Shown here one piece after another: positions 42,086-52,969 of a stretch of DNA of 64,000 nt. Where the stretch lies: assembly GCA_032164245.1 (NCBI GenBank), contig JAVMKO010000001.1, positions 293,061,041 to 293,125,040 on the forward strand, written 5' to 3'. A program made the translations under genes and the position numbers. This stretch comes from Sternotherus odoratus (lineage: Eukaryota > Chordata > Testudines > Kinosternidae). How positions within the stretch are numbered: the stretch's first letter is position 1; every line of letters starts with the position of its first letter. The notes under the pieces were generated by a model. The model was given only the letters and a program-made list of their open reading frames with translations, searched no databases and was not told the DNA's origin.

Positions 42086-42411
42086 CTAGAAACAGCAGGA
42101 GAAGTGAAAGTCGAAGCTCTAACTCTGGCAGGGATCCAAACCCTACTGAGTCGAGTTGAGCCAAGCCCCACCCCACCCCATGGGCTGCCCCTCCCCAATC
42201 TTGCAGACACGGCTTGGCCCAGGATTCCTGCTACAGAGATGGGCTACAGTGCCCCAACCCAAAGCGGCCTCCGCACCGCCCCCAGTCATGGCAAGTCCCC
42301 CAAAAAGACCTGCCCCCAAGCCCCCTTTGCGCCGACTCCCCCCCCCCTCATCAGACCCACCCCCGCCGCTGCTCACCACAGACTCTGCACAGCACTCCTG
42401 GATCCGCAGCG

Positions 42412-42533
42412 TAGGGTGACCAGATGTCCTGATTTTATAGGGACAGTCCCGATTTTGGGGTCTTTTTTTTATTTAGGCTCCTATTACCCCAACCCCTGTC
42501 CCGATTTTTCACACTTGCTGTCTGGTCACCCTA
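42412..42533. repeat. Palindromic MITE, copy 4 of 4, inserted in the NEU3 copy 2 promoter
   Basis: Perfect ends TAGGGTGACCAGA and TCTGGTCACCCTA. Flanking sequence (GATCCGCAGCG and GGCACCACAGGG) aligns with the uninterrupted CpG-rich region of copy 1 near 34925-34945. Confidence 0.85.
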
Positions 42534-42659
42534 TGGCACCACAGGGTGCTGGGAGCAGCAGGACTCACTCCCCGCCTGTCCCCAGCTCCCTCCGGCTGTC
42601 TCCTCCCACGGCCGGTGCGCGGCGGAATCGCTTCCCCAGCACCGGAGGTGAATCCTGCT

Positions 42660-43110
42660 GCTCTCGCTAATGGCCCAGATCCTGGCTGGTGTAAAGCCCC
42701 GTGAACCCCGCAGTCCCAGGGATGACCCCGTCACCAGGGTGTCCTGGGCCAGTCCCTGGGCTCAGCCCTTCTCACCCAGCGAGCCCCAGGCCAGCAGGGA
42801 CCATTGTGATCAGGGAGCGGGGCCTCCTGCATCGACCGGTTCCCCTCCCTATTCGATACTTCCAGCTCTCACAGCGCTTCACAGCGGGGGAAATCTCCCC
42901 TTCCCCGGGACATCAGTGGGGAAACCTAGGCATGGAGCAGGACCGTGACCTGCCCCAGGTCTGGCAGTGAGTCAGGGGCAGTGACCGGAGTAGAACTCAG
43001 TCCTGGGAGTCATGCTCTAACCATTAGGCAAGGCTGTTTCCAATACCATGTGCTGGATTTTCACTGCATGCCTTGGCCTCTCAGACAGAGAAAGCCCCAG
43101 CGCTGCTCTC
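42660..43110 (+). repeat. NEU3 duplicon upstream flank, copy 2
   Basis: Aligns with 35073-35480 (GTGTAAAGCCCCGTGAACCC onward). It ends where a hAT element begins. Confidence 0.75.
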
Positions 43111-43175
43111 CCCGTGGGATCCTACCTGTGTGGGGCCACCGCTTCTGCCCCCTCTGCCCCAATTATCCTATAGCA

Positions 43176-43703
43176 CAGGGGTCGGCAACCTTTCAGCAGT
43201 GGTGTGCCGAGTCTTCATTTATTCACTCGAATTTAAGGTTTTGCATGCCAGTAATACATGTTAATGCTTTTAGAGGGTCTCTATAAATCTACAATATATA
43301 ACCATTGTATGTAAAGTAAATAAGATTTTACAAATGTTTAAATAAAATAAAAAAATAATAAAATAAATGGAGATATACCAATCTCCTAGAACTGGAAAGA
43401 CCTTGAAGGTCATCGAGTCCAGTCCCCTGCCTACACTAGCAGGATCAAGTACTGTCCCCTGACAGATTTTTTGCCCCAGATCCCTAAATGGCCCCCGCAA
43501 GGATTGAACTCACAACCCTGGGTTTAGCAGGCCAATGCTCAAACCACTGAGCTCTCCCTCTCCTCCCCAAGAAACTTCATTTAAAATTAAATTAAAATGC
43601 AGAGCCCCCCGGACCGGTGGCCAGGACCCAGGCAGTGTGAGTGCCACTGAAAATCAGCTCACGTGCCGCCTTTTGCACTTGTGTCATAGGTTGCCTACCC
43701 CTG
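43176..43703. mobile_element. hAT MITE with a SINE nested inside
   Basis: Ends CAGGGGTCGGCAACCT and AGGTTGCCTACCCCTG. A tRNA-derived SINE interrupts it at about 43366-43563. I find no convincing 8-bp target duplication (CTATAGCA versus ATCTAAAT). Confidence 0.75.
43366..43563 (-). repeat. Turtle-type tRNA-derived SINE with CR1 tail
   Basis: On the minus strand it begins AGAGCTCAGTGGTTTGAGCA (A box), then GGGTTGTGAGTTCAATCCTT (B box) and ends GACCTTCAAGGTCTTTCCAG plus TTCTAGGAGAT, a CR1 3' tail. A tRNA head joined to a CR1 tail is the documented structure of the turtle polymerase III SINE and is the best single clue to the organism. Confidence 0.85.
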
Positions 43704-43819
43704 ATCTAAATGGACGGTCCATATAGATTTTGCCTTTTCATCTCTCCCTGCAATATTGATCCACACAAACACCCCAGATACTTTTCAAGTTCAGAAGATG
43801 GTAGCATGTTCATTTAAGA

Positions 43820-44537
43820 CAGGGGTGGGCAAACTACGGCCCGCGGGCCACCTGTGGCCAGCGAGCCATTTTTATCCGGCCTGTGAGCTCCTGCCAGGGA
43901 AGCGGGACCAGTGGTCCAGCTCTCCTCGGGCTGGATGCTCTGAGAGATCCCCGGAGAGCGGGGCTGGCTGCTGGCCGGGCGCTTTACCCGGAGACTGAGG
44001 CTGACGCGCTGCCTGGAGCCCAGGACAGCTGGCCCGCCGGTGGCCGGATGCCCTGAGCCTGGGAGAGCGGGTCAGCGGCTGGCCAGGCGCTCTGCCTGGA
44101 GCCCAGGAGAAGTATGGCTGGCAGATGGCTGGGACTGCACCTGGGAGAGCGGGGGTGGCGGATGGCCGGGTGCTCAGCCCAGGAGAGCGGGCCAGAAGCT
44201 ACCCTCCCCCCCCCAGCTCTGGGGATCAGGACTGGCTGTTCTGCTGCTCTTCACCCTACTCTTCAGTGATGGGCCGTCATTTTTAGCACCATCTTCAGGG
44301 AAGACTCTTCAGGCAAAACTCCACTTTCTTAAGGTCTGACCTCACCACTCCTTCAATAGAGTTTATCTGAATATCTCTGAATTGTTAATTTCATGAGCGT
44401 TCACAGCCTACCATGAGGCAGTTGCGGGGGCGGGAAGTGGGAGGGGCTCGGAAAGGGGCGGAGCCAGGCTACCCGGCCCTCCATACAGTTTCACAACGCT
44501 GATGTGGCCCTCGGGCCAAAATGTTTGCCCACCCCTG
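43820..44537. mobile_element. hAT MITE (718 bp) with perfect target duplication
   Basis: Ends CAGGGGTGGGCAAACTACGG and ATGTTTGCCCACCCCTG, flanked by ATTTAAGA at 43812-43819 and 44538-44545. No transposase. Confidence 0.92.
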
Positions 44538-44669
44538 ATTTAAGAGGAAAAGCAGCAACTGTACCAGCAACGGTGGCGGGGGTGGGGGTGGAGAAGGGAG
44601 GGAACACTGCTACCACATAAAGGAACATTAGGAGCTTCTTTCAAATGAACCTGTGCAGGCTTAAGCAAC

Positions 44670-44825
44670 AAAGTCCTGTGCCCCTGCATACTTCCACTGC
44701 ATGCATCCCACAAAGTGGGTATTAGCCCACTTATGCTTCAATCCTTTAGTTAGTCTTTAAGGTGCCACAGGACTCTGTGTTGCTTCTGCAGATTCAGACT
44801 GACAAGGCTACCTCTCTGATTCTGT
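44670..44825 (+). repeat. Interspersed repeat family R, copy 2 of 3
   Basis: ACTTCCACTGCATGCATCCC, TTAGTCTTTAAGGTGCCACA and GGCTACCTCTCTGATTCTG match the copy at 62645-62805. Confidence 0.75.
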
Positions 44826-45174
44826 GCAGGCTTGTGCCCCGAATACTCTTATTGACACAGTGCCATGGGGAGTTTCAGCTTCTCCCTTTGGGTGATGCCA
44901 ATGGCTCAGAGAAGCAGCTCAGTCAGCTACAACTCCTGACATGAAACTAACACAGCAGGGACTGGAGTTCTCAGAAGTGGCCCTTAAGATCCAGGTCCCT
45001 GCTGCCCAAAAAACTCATATGGCTGCTTCTAGGGATCACTGCGCTCCCCATTGCCTTCCCCTTTGAGATGCAGATCCCCTGCGATGCAAGACCTACCCAG
45101 ATCACCCCTCTGTTTGCGCATTTCAAACCTCAACTCTTCTGGGGGCTGAAAGCTGCCCAGATGGCCACACTCAC

Positions 45175-45238
45175 CCGAGCTGAAGTGCCATTGTGTTAGG
45201 AGGATGCACGAACACAGCAAGAGCCTCCCGGTCTCCAT
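45175..45238 (-). CDS. Possible orphan signal-peptide exon
   Basis: On the minus strand ATG at 45238 opens METGRLLLCSCILLTQWHFS, a short basic start plus a hydrophobic core typical of a secretory signal, and the exon ends at a strong donor (CTCGG|GTGAGT) after 64 nt in phase 1. Phase 1 leader exons are usual for immunoglobulin-superfamily and other secreted proteins. No downstream exon was recognised to the left, where NEU3 copy 2 and repeats lie. It could be a relic of a gene broken by the local rearrangements, or chance. Confidence 0.3.
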
Positions 45239-46083
45239 CTGCGCTTTCCAGAGGCTGCAAAACCCCTCCAACCCCACTGCTGCCCGGTCGGCTCAGGGGC
45301 ACCAGGGGCACAGCCCCCTCCTGGTCTGATGCAGTGCCAGAGAAGGGGAGAGGAGAGTGGGAGCATGAGGAGACAGCGGGGCCATGCAAAGGGGGGGGGC
45401 AGTCGGCGGTTGCTCCACCTCCTCTGGAACCACCCCAGTACCTGAGCCAGACCATGGAGTGGCTGGCACGCAGCTAGAGGTGGGGCAGGAGGTCCAGAAG
45501 ATGAAGAGGATCTGGCAGATCCAGTTTCTCCACTAGCATCCTCGTCATCCTCCTCGGATGAGGCAGCGGCGGTGGGCACCTCCATTGCGGGGCCACCCCC
45601 TATAGATAGCCGTGCCCACCAGGAACTCCTGCACAGGGTGGCAAGGAATATGAACTGATAGGCTGAGGAGGTGGTAGAGCCCAAGGACCCTGTGGTGGAC
45701 ATCCTGGCACTACAAGGACCATCCAGGGTTGCTCTACCCCTCATCAAAAGTATACAAGCCAATGCAGAGACCATTTGGCAGACCCCAGCCTCCATCCCTG
45801 TCACCGATAAGGGTGTGGAGAGGAAGTACTTTGTGTTTGACTACCTGTTCACACACCCACAGCCTTGCTCATTGGGAGTGATGGCAGAATAGGAGAGGGA
45901 GAGGCCGGGGCAGTAAGCCCCAGTGCCTAAATCTAAGGACACAAAGCGCCTGGTTTTATTCGAACGCAAAGTTTACTCCATGGGGGGCTTGCAACTCAGG
46001 GTTGCCAACCAAGAGGCAATCCTGAGCAAGACCCTTGAACTCCCGGAACTACATACTGAAGTTTAGGGAGCCGGTACCAGCAG

Positions 46084-46289
46084 ACTCCAGGGAGGAGTTT
46101 GGGATGATTGTTGAGGAGGGCAATATTAGGTCAAGTAATAAAATATGGAAAGGCTGCGGGGAACCCCCCAACAAAAATATAGGTCCACTCCAGGGAGGAG
46201 TTTGGGATGATTGTTGAGGAGGGCAATATTAGGTCAAGTAATAAAATATGGAAAGGCTGCGGGGAACCCCCCAACAAAAATATAGGTCC
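46084..46289. repeat. Exact 103-bp tandem duplication
   Basis: 46084-46186 is repeated at 46187-46289 with no difference that I can find. The unit spans the junction between the DIRS gag sequence and the sequence inserted into it, so the duplication is younger than the insertion. Confidence 0.9.
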
Positions 46290-47095
46290 ACAGTCCTTTA
46301 TTGCGAGCTCCAGTATCTATCACCTGGTTGGTAGCCAAGCTAGTCCTTCCCCTGCTGGAATGAGGAAAGTGTATATAAACCAAACACATTGTGTTTATTT
46401 TGTGGAAACTGAGGTACATAAATGGGAATGGGAAAAATGCATAAAACAATAACAGAAACTTATTCTCTCTAGCGGTACAATAACTCAGAACATCTGTGGC
46501 CTGAAGCCAAGGCCCAATCTAGACCCCCGTGGAGTACAAAGGGTAGGTAAACATACAATGTCACCCTTCTGATGGTCGCTCAGGACCTCAATCCTTTGGC
46601 TCGTACAGAGCCCAGTAGAGGAACTCTGAGGAGATCCCTCGTTGAGTTGACCTCCTCACAGGCTCCAGATGACCCGGCGGCAGGCTCATGAGATGACAGC
46701 GGGGTGTTCACTGGCGAGCGACAGCGATGGATGTTAACTGCCGCAGATGGGGGTGGAACCTGTCCAGGGTTTGGATCCCCTGTGGAAAGAAACCCGCGCG
46801 CACCTGATACTCGGGTGGGCAGCCCCGAGCTGAGGTCACTGCCGCTCCACTAGAGACTCCATAGCGCAAAACCTCTTAGGGACACCCCGTAGAATCCCCG
46901 GGAAAATCCGGTTTAAACTGGAACTTGTTTACTACTTGGGCCATGTCTGACAGTTGGAAAGGGTGAGAAAACACTCCAAGGGCCCTCCTGATCACATGAC
47001 CGAGTCCTCCATTTTAGATAACAAAATGGGTTCCACAAACATAACAAATCATAATACTAATTACCTTGCAAACACAGCTTTAGGAATTTGTACCT
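46290..47095. other. Unclassified insertion inside the DIRS element
   Basis: Noncoding sequence separating the two halves of the DIRS gag region. No clear ends or recognised family. Confidence 0.4.
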
Positions 47096-48718
47096 AACAG
47101 CAAGACAGTGGCATGAAGCTCTTTACAGGCCTCACGGATGCCGTGGACTCAGCAGTGTGTGCCTTGTCCTCAGGGATAGCTATGCGGAGTAGTCCATGGC
47201 TGCAGGCCTCAGGGCTACCGCCGGAGGTTCAGGAAATGACATAAGAACTACCCTTTGAAGGGGTGGGCCTGTTTGCCGAGCAAACTGACTCCAGACTCCA
47301 TAGCCTCAAAGACTTCAGGGCGACAATGAAATCTTTGGCTATGTACAAACCCTGGCAACCCAACGAAAGCCCTTTAAGCCCCAATTACCACAACAGCCCC
47401 CGTACCCTCCTCGGCTGAGTCAGGAATTTTACAGGCTTAGGGTTAGGAATGGCAGACGTAAGCGTTCCCATCCCCCGTCCGGACAGGGCCCGCCTCGACT
47501 AAGCCTTCGTCAGGCTCAAAACAGACATTTTGATGATGCAACGGAGGATGGAGCACCTGTCTCAACACCGGATCCTTCTCTGTGTTTTTTTAACCCTCTA
47601 TCTCACTTCTACCATGCATGGTCCCAGGTAACATCGGACCACTGGGTTCTTCACACAGTGGAAATGGGAGATTCTCTCCAATTCTGCCCCTACTTCCTAA
47701 TCCTCAAAGCCAAGGAGGGGTCTCAGACCCATTCTAGACCTGCGAGTACTCGACAAGTTCCTGGTAAAGTTGAAGTTCCGCATGGTCTCCCTCAATAAAA
47801 TTATCCCTTCCCTGGATCCGGGAGACTGGTTTGCCACCCTCGACATGAAAGACACATACTTTCACATAGCCATTTGCGCTGTTCACAGACACTTCTTAAG
47901 GTTCGTGAACGACCAAAAACATTATCAGTTCACGGTCCTTCCCTGCGGCCTGTCGACAGCTGCATGAGTGTTCGCCAAGTGCATGTCGGTGGTAGTATCC
48001 TTCCTCCGTAGGAGGCAGGTGCAGGTATGCCCTTACCTAGATGACTGGCTATTCATGGGGCACACCACAGAACAGGTGGTCACAGGTCAGTCTGGTCACA
48101 TCCACTCGGTTTCCCCCTCAACATGAACAAGTCCACCTTTGTCACCGCCCCACAGAATAGAATTTAGCAGGGCAGTGTTGGACTTGGTCCAGGCAAGAGC
48201 ATGTCTGCCAGCGTCCCAATTCCAATCCGTCATTCGATACATCAGAGAGTACCCGACCCCTACAGCGAGGAATTGCCTCAGTCTCCTCGGTCCTATGACC
48301 ATCTGCACGTACATGGTCCGGCATGCCAGGCTGAGGCTCAGGCCTCTACAGATGTGGCTCGGTTTGACATCCCACCCAGGGCACGACAGCCAGGGCTTAG
48401 TGGCAGGATTAACCTTTTGTGGGCCCCCGTGTTGTCATTATGGGCCCCTTCTGAGTGTGGGCCTGGTGTGGTGGCACCATTGGCGCCTTAGTATACCCAA
48501 TACTGAATCTCAGAGACATTTTTCATTTTGATCACATGCCTCTGCTTATCTATATGTATTGACATACCCAGCGTCCTCAGCCTCCAGTTCTTCTCATTGA
48601 GGTGTACCCAGGTGGGCTTACCAGTGTCCACAGTGAGCAGAATTTTCATCATGATCAAGCAAACTCCCCACAGATTTATTTCCTTCCTCGTTCAGACCTT
48701 CTATAGCCGTGTCTCCGG

Positions 48719-49458
48719 CAGGGCCGGCGACAGGGGGGTACAACGTTTACAGCTGTACCGGGCCCCGGACTTCAGGGGGGGCCCCCTGAAGTCTGGGGCC
48801 GGTACAGCTGTAACTGTTGTCCGGGGCTGTGAGCGAGGCGCGGCTCGGGCAGCCGCTGCCGCGCTCACCAGCCCCCTCCCCCGGCACCCAGCAGCCAGCC
48901 CCGCCCCCCTTCTCCCGGCCGGCCACGCGGCGGCAGCACGTGCCGGAGTTGGGGCCCGCTGGAGGTAGGAGACCGGCCGAGGGGGCCGCGGGAGATCGGC
49001 GGGGCGGGGCGGGGGTGTGTGTCCCGCGGGAGATCGGCGGGGTGGGGGGGGGGTGTCCCGCGGGAGGCAGGAGATGGGGGGGGGGTCCCGCGGGAGGCAG
49101 GAGATGGGGGGGGGGGTCCCGCGGGAGGCAGGAGACCGGGGGGTGAAAGACAGGAGACCGGCCGGGGGGGGGCCGCGGGAGACCAGCCGGGGGGGGGCAC
49201 GGGAAGTAGGAGACCGGGGGCCCTCGGGTGGCGGGAGATCGGCCGGGGGGGGGGGGGGCGCGGGAGGCAGGAGAGGGGGGGAGCGCAGGCGGCGGGAGAC
49301 TGGCCGGGGGCGGGGGGTCCCCGGGGGCGGTGGGAGACTGGCGGGGGGGGGGGGGCGCGGGCGGCGGGAGACTGGCTGGGGGCCGCGGGCGGCGGGAGAC
49401 TGGGGGGGTCCCGTACGGTCTGCCGTACGGGGCCCCAAAATTCCTGTCGCCGGCCCTG
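48719..49458. mobile_element. hAT MITE (740 bp) with internal G-rich minisatellite
   Basis: Ends CAGGGCCGGCGACAGG and CCTGTCGCCGGCCCTG, with target duplications GTCTCCGG (48711-48718) and GTCTCCCG (49459-49466), 7 of 8 bases equal. The inside contains a short inverted repeat (CTGTACCGGGCC around 48752-48812) and tandem units of about 30 bp (GCGGGAGGCAGGAGATGGGG). The long proline-rich frames on the minus strand are artefacts of this repeat. Confidence 0.85.
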
Positions 49459-49847
49459 GTCTCCCGTACCACCCTATGTCACCAGTCACTGTATGTGATC
49501 CTGGCTTCAGCTCAGTAAAGTTCCACAGCCAGCAAACACCTGATCAGTTCTGACAAATCCTTCCCCCCACGCCCATTCTGCCATTTGAGCAAGTCACTTG
49601 CAAACTTCATTTTTCCCAGCCTGACTCAGTGAGCACTTAGCCCCTGAGAGCCGGCTGTCACCAGCCTTCTTTTTCCCACTGCTCCCATCTACGTGCTATT
49701 CCACTACCTGGTCACCACCCCCCCTCCTCCTGCTTGTTTCCCTTCTATCTTGGACGTGCTCTCCAGACAGCTGGTCCTATTCTTCCCCTGCAAACCTGAC
49801 CTGCTTCTACTTTCCCTGCTCCCCTTGCCATTCCTTTCCTACTGCTG

Positions 49848-50330
49848 AGATCCTGGCTGGTGTAAAGCCCCGTGAACCCCGCAGTCCCAGGGGTGACCCC
49901 AGGGGGCCTGGGCCAGTCCTCAGGCTCAGCCCTTCTCACCCAGCGAGCCTCAGACCAGCAGGGACCATTGTGATCATGGAGTGAGGCCTCCTGCATTGAC
50001 CCATCACGATAGTTCCCTATTCGATATTTCCAGCTCTCACAGCGCTTCACAGCAGCGGGAAATCTCCTCACCCTTCCTTCCCTGGGAGATCGAGGGGGAA
50101 ACTGAAGCACAGAGCAGGGCCATGACCTGCCCCAGGTCTGGCAGTGAGTCGGGGCAGAGCCTGGAGTAGAACTTAGTCCTGGGACTTTGCTCTAACCATA
50201 AGGCCAGGCTGTTTCCAATACCATGGGCTGAATTTTCACTGCATGCACTTGACCTCCCAGTTGCACAGAGAAAGCCCTAATGTGGCTCCCCCAGGCTCAC
50301 CCTCCTCCCCCTGTTATCCTGCAGCACCTC
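49848..50330 (+). repeat. Orphan NEU3 upstream flank: relic of a lost fourth copy
   Basis: GAGATCCTGGCTGGTGTAAA onward aligns with the flanks of copies 1 (35073-35480) and 2 (42660-43110). To its left, where NEU3 exons should be, there is unrelated sequence. To its right, CR1 and LTR family 1 follow in the same order as after the copy 1 flank. Confidence 0.75.
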
Positions 50331-50415
50331 TCATTTCCACTCCTCAGTCTGTCCCTCCCTGGTTCTTTGGCATCTGGCAGTCTTGCTTCGCCACCTAGTG
50401 GAGCTTCTCCATTTT

Positions 50416-50812
50416 GAAGCAGCGGGAGGAGAGGAAGGTGATCAGGAACAGTCAACATAGGTTCACCAAGGGCAAGTCATGCCTGACCAACCTGATTGCC
50501 TTCTATGATGTGCATAGGCGCAGACTCTGTGGGTGCTCCGGGGATGGAGCACCCATGGGGAAAATTTGGTGGGTGCTCTGCATCCACTGGCAGCAAAGCT
50601 CCCAGGGCTAAGGCGGCGGCAGGGGGGTGGGAGTGGGAGATTGAGCATCCACGTGAGAGAGGGGAAGGCAGCACCTATGGATGACACTAAGCTGGGGGGA
50701 GACATAGATACACCGGAGGGTAGGGATAGAGTCCAGAGTGACCTAGACAAATTGGAGGATTGGGCCAAAGGAAATTGGATGAGGTTCAACAAAGACAAGT
50801 GCAGAGTCCTGC
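50416..50812 (+). repeat. CR1 LINE ORF2 fragment, with an internal insertion
   Basis: GAGGAAGGTGATCAGGAACA and the frame QHRFTKGKSCLTNLIAFYD, interrupted at about 50513-50683, then [18 protein letters not shown] and [19 protein letters not shown]. Homologous to 36595-37133, including the junction with LTR family 1. Confidence 0.85.
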
Positions 50813-50821
50813 TGTGACGGG

Positions 50822-51479
50822 TGTTAGAGAAAGTTAGCGCATGTAACTCCATTTTGAAGTTCCTCTCGGCCCTTATCAAGAAAGTCAACACAGTGCATAC
50901 CAGAGAAAGGGGGGCCTCTAGTCACCAGCGGTTTCAAATACCCTCTAGACAAAGGAAGGGGCAGCCTCGAAACCGCTAGGACAAGATAAGAGCTTCACGT
51001 GAACATCAGCCTGTGGTCATGAGCTCAATGCAGAAGGGATAGGCTAAAGATAAGAAAGATGCCCCTCCATAGGCTGTAAGTCCCGATACGGTGTGCATGC
51101 ACTGCTAAGAAGTATATAATCCATGCTTTGTTTGTATTCAGGGTCCTTCCTGGCCACAGGAAGCACCACACAGCTGTGTAATAAACTGGGTTTCTCTGCA
51201 TTATTTCGGATTGATTCCTGTGCCTCAACCTAGACTCGAACTCTGTGTGACTAGGGGGTGTATTTCGTAACAGTTTTCGAGCTGCGTGGCTTATAGGCAT
51301 AATTCGCAGCAGTTTTCGAGCTGTATGTGACCCAAAGGTGTAATTCATAGCGGTTCTCTTGAACCGTGTGTGTGACCTGTAGGTGTAATTCGTAACAGCC
51401 CTCGGGCTGTGCGTGACCTGTGAGTGTAATTCGTAACTGCCCTCGGGCTGTGCGTGACTTGTGAGTGTAATTCACAACA
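50822..51479 (+). mobile_element. Solo ERV-type LTR family 2 (658 bp) inserted in LTR family 1
   Basis: Ends TGTTAGAG and CACAACA, flanked by the 4-bp duplication CGGG (50818-50821, 51480-51483). Contains TATATAA near 51112 and AATAAA near 51180. The last 240 bp are a degenerate tandem repeat of about 55 bp (GGTGTAATTCGTAACAG and CTCGGGCTGTGCGTGACC). Confidence 0.85.
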
Positions 51480-52896
51480 CGGGTCTGGTCACAGAGACCC
51501 CCTTGGGACTGTCACCTGCCGTGCTGAGATTACCTCTGAGCCCATTTTCCCTGCCACCTTGGGACTCCGGAACCCTGCCTTGTTGAGCCAGACACGCTAG
51601 CCTGCTGCAACACAGACCAAGGTCTGGTCCACGCCCCCAAAGCTGCAGGCTTTAGCCCAAAACTGTGCAGCGGGTCACCCATCTCCAGCACCCAGTTCTC
51701 AATGGGATCCAAACCCCAAATAAATCCCTTTTACTCTAAATAAAGCTTATACAAGGTAAACTTATAACTTGTCCACCCTCTATAACTCTGATAGAGAGAT
51801 ATGCACGGCTGTTTGCTCCCCCAGGTATTAATCACTTACTCTGGGTTTACTATTAAACAGAAGTGATTTTATTAAGTACTAGCGAAAATACCCGGCGTTG
51901 CTCGGGTCAGTCGGAGGTGGGGAGGGGGCAGACAGCTGAGTGACTGCGGGGTCCGTTGGATGGGGGCACCCCCCCCGACCAAACCCGACACCCCCACCTC
52001 ACTTACCCCTCGACCAACCCTGACTCATATTTTCACCCCCCCACCCAAACCCAACACCCCCACGTCTCCCCCTACCAACCCGAACACCCCCTGACCAACA
52101 CCCACACCTCACCCCCCGTAGACCAAACCTGACACACCCACCTCCCTTTCCCCCCCAACCAAACCCGACACCCCTACCTACCACCCCAAACAAACCCGAC
52201 ACCCACACCTCACTTACCCCTTGACCAACCCCGATGCCCCCAAGCAAACCCAACACCCCCACCTTACTCCCCCACCAAACCCAACACCCCCTGACCAACC
52301 CCAACCCCCACACCTCAACCCTCACCCACCGAGACACCTTCCCACCCCCCCAAACCAAACCCGACACCCTCGGCTCACTTACCCCCCAACCAAACCCGAC
52401 ACCCCCACCTCACCCCCCCACCAAACCCGAGACCCCCACCTCACCCCCCCGACCAAACGCAACTCCCCCACCTCACCCCCCCGACCAAACCCAATACCCC
52501 CACCTCACCCCCCCCGGCCAAACCCGACACCCCTACCTCACTTACCCTGAGGGATTCCGGGGTTCCGTTGGAGGGGGGAGGGGGCACAGAGCTGAGGGAT
52601 TCCAGGGTTCCGTTAGAGGGGGGAGGGGCAGAGAGCTGAGGGATTCCGGGGTTCCGTTAGAGGGGGGAGGGGCAGAGAGCTGAGCGAGTGCAGTGTCTGT
52701 TGGAGGGGGTGTTATGACATCATAACAACATAGCTGCCCAGTTGATGTGATTGGCCTTTAAAGAATTTCACCCTTGGGGGGCGTCAGAGGTGAGATTCGA
52801 AAAATGTTCGACCCTTACGACCATTAGGACCCCAAACCTCTAACTGTACCAAATTTCAAGTCTCTAGCTCAAACGGTGTGGAAGGAGTAAGCTTAC

Positions 52897-52897
<1 letters not shown>

Positions 52898-52969
<72 letters not shown>
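52898..52969 (+). repeat. (TCTA)18 microsatellite at a Helitron 5' end
   Basis: Pure tetranucleotide tract of about 72 bp in place of the TCTATATATATA terminus seen in the sister copies. Confidence 0.92.

Larger units (their letters stand above)
45480..48400 (+). mobile_element. DIRS-type retrotransposon, degraded (gag-like and reverse transcriptase)
   Basis: Gag-like frame: VEPKDPVVDILALQGPSRVA, PLIKSIQANAETIWQTPASI, GVERKYFVFDYLFTHP and EEFGMIVEEG. An insertion occupies about 46123-47095. Then a reverse-transcriptase part: KFLVKLKFRMVSLNKII, WFATLDMKDTYFHIAI, HYQFTVLPCGLSTA and a catalytic YLDDW motif. Stops and frameshifts occur throughout. The tyrosine recombinase and the inverted termini are not visible. 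The left boundary is uncertain and may be as early as 45240. Confidence 0.75.

Noticed and set aside
48701..49553. Proline/arginine-rich frames of up to 262 codons
   Set aside because: They arise from the G-rich minisatellite inside a hAT MITE.
51999..52683. Pro/Thr-rich frames around 52,000-52,680, and similar ones at 4944-5620
   Set aside because: They are translations of the Helitron minisatellite, present on both strands depending on element orientation.
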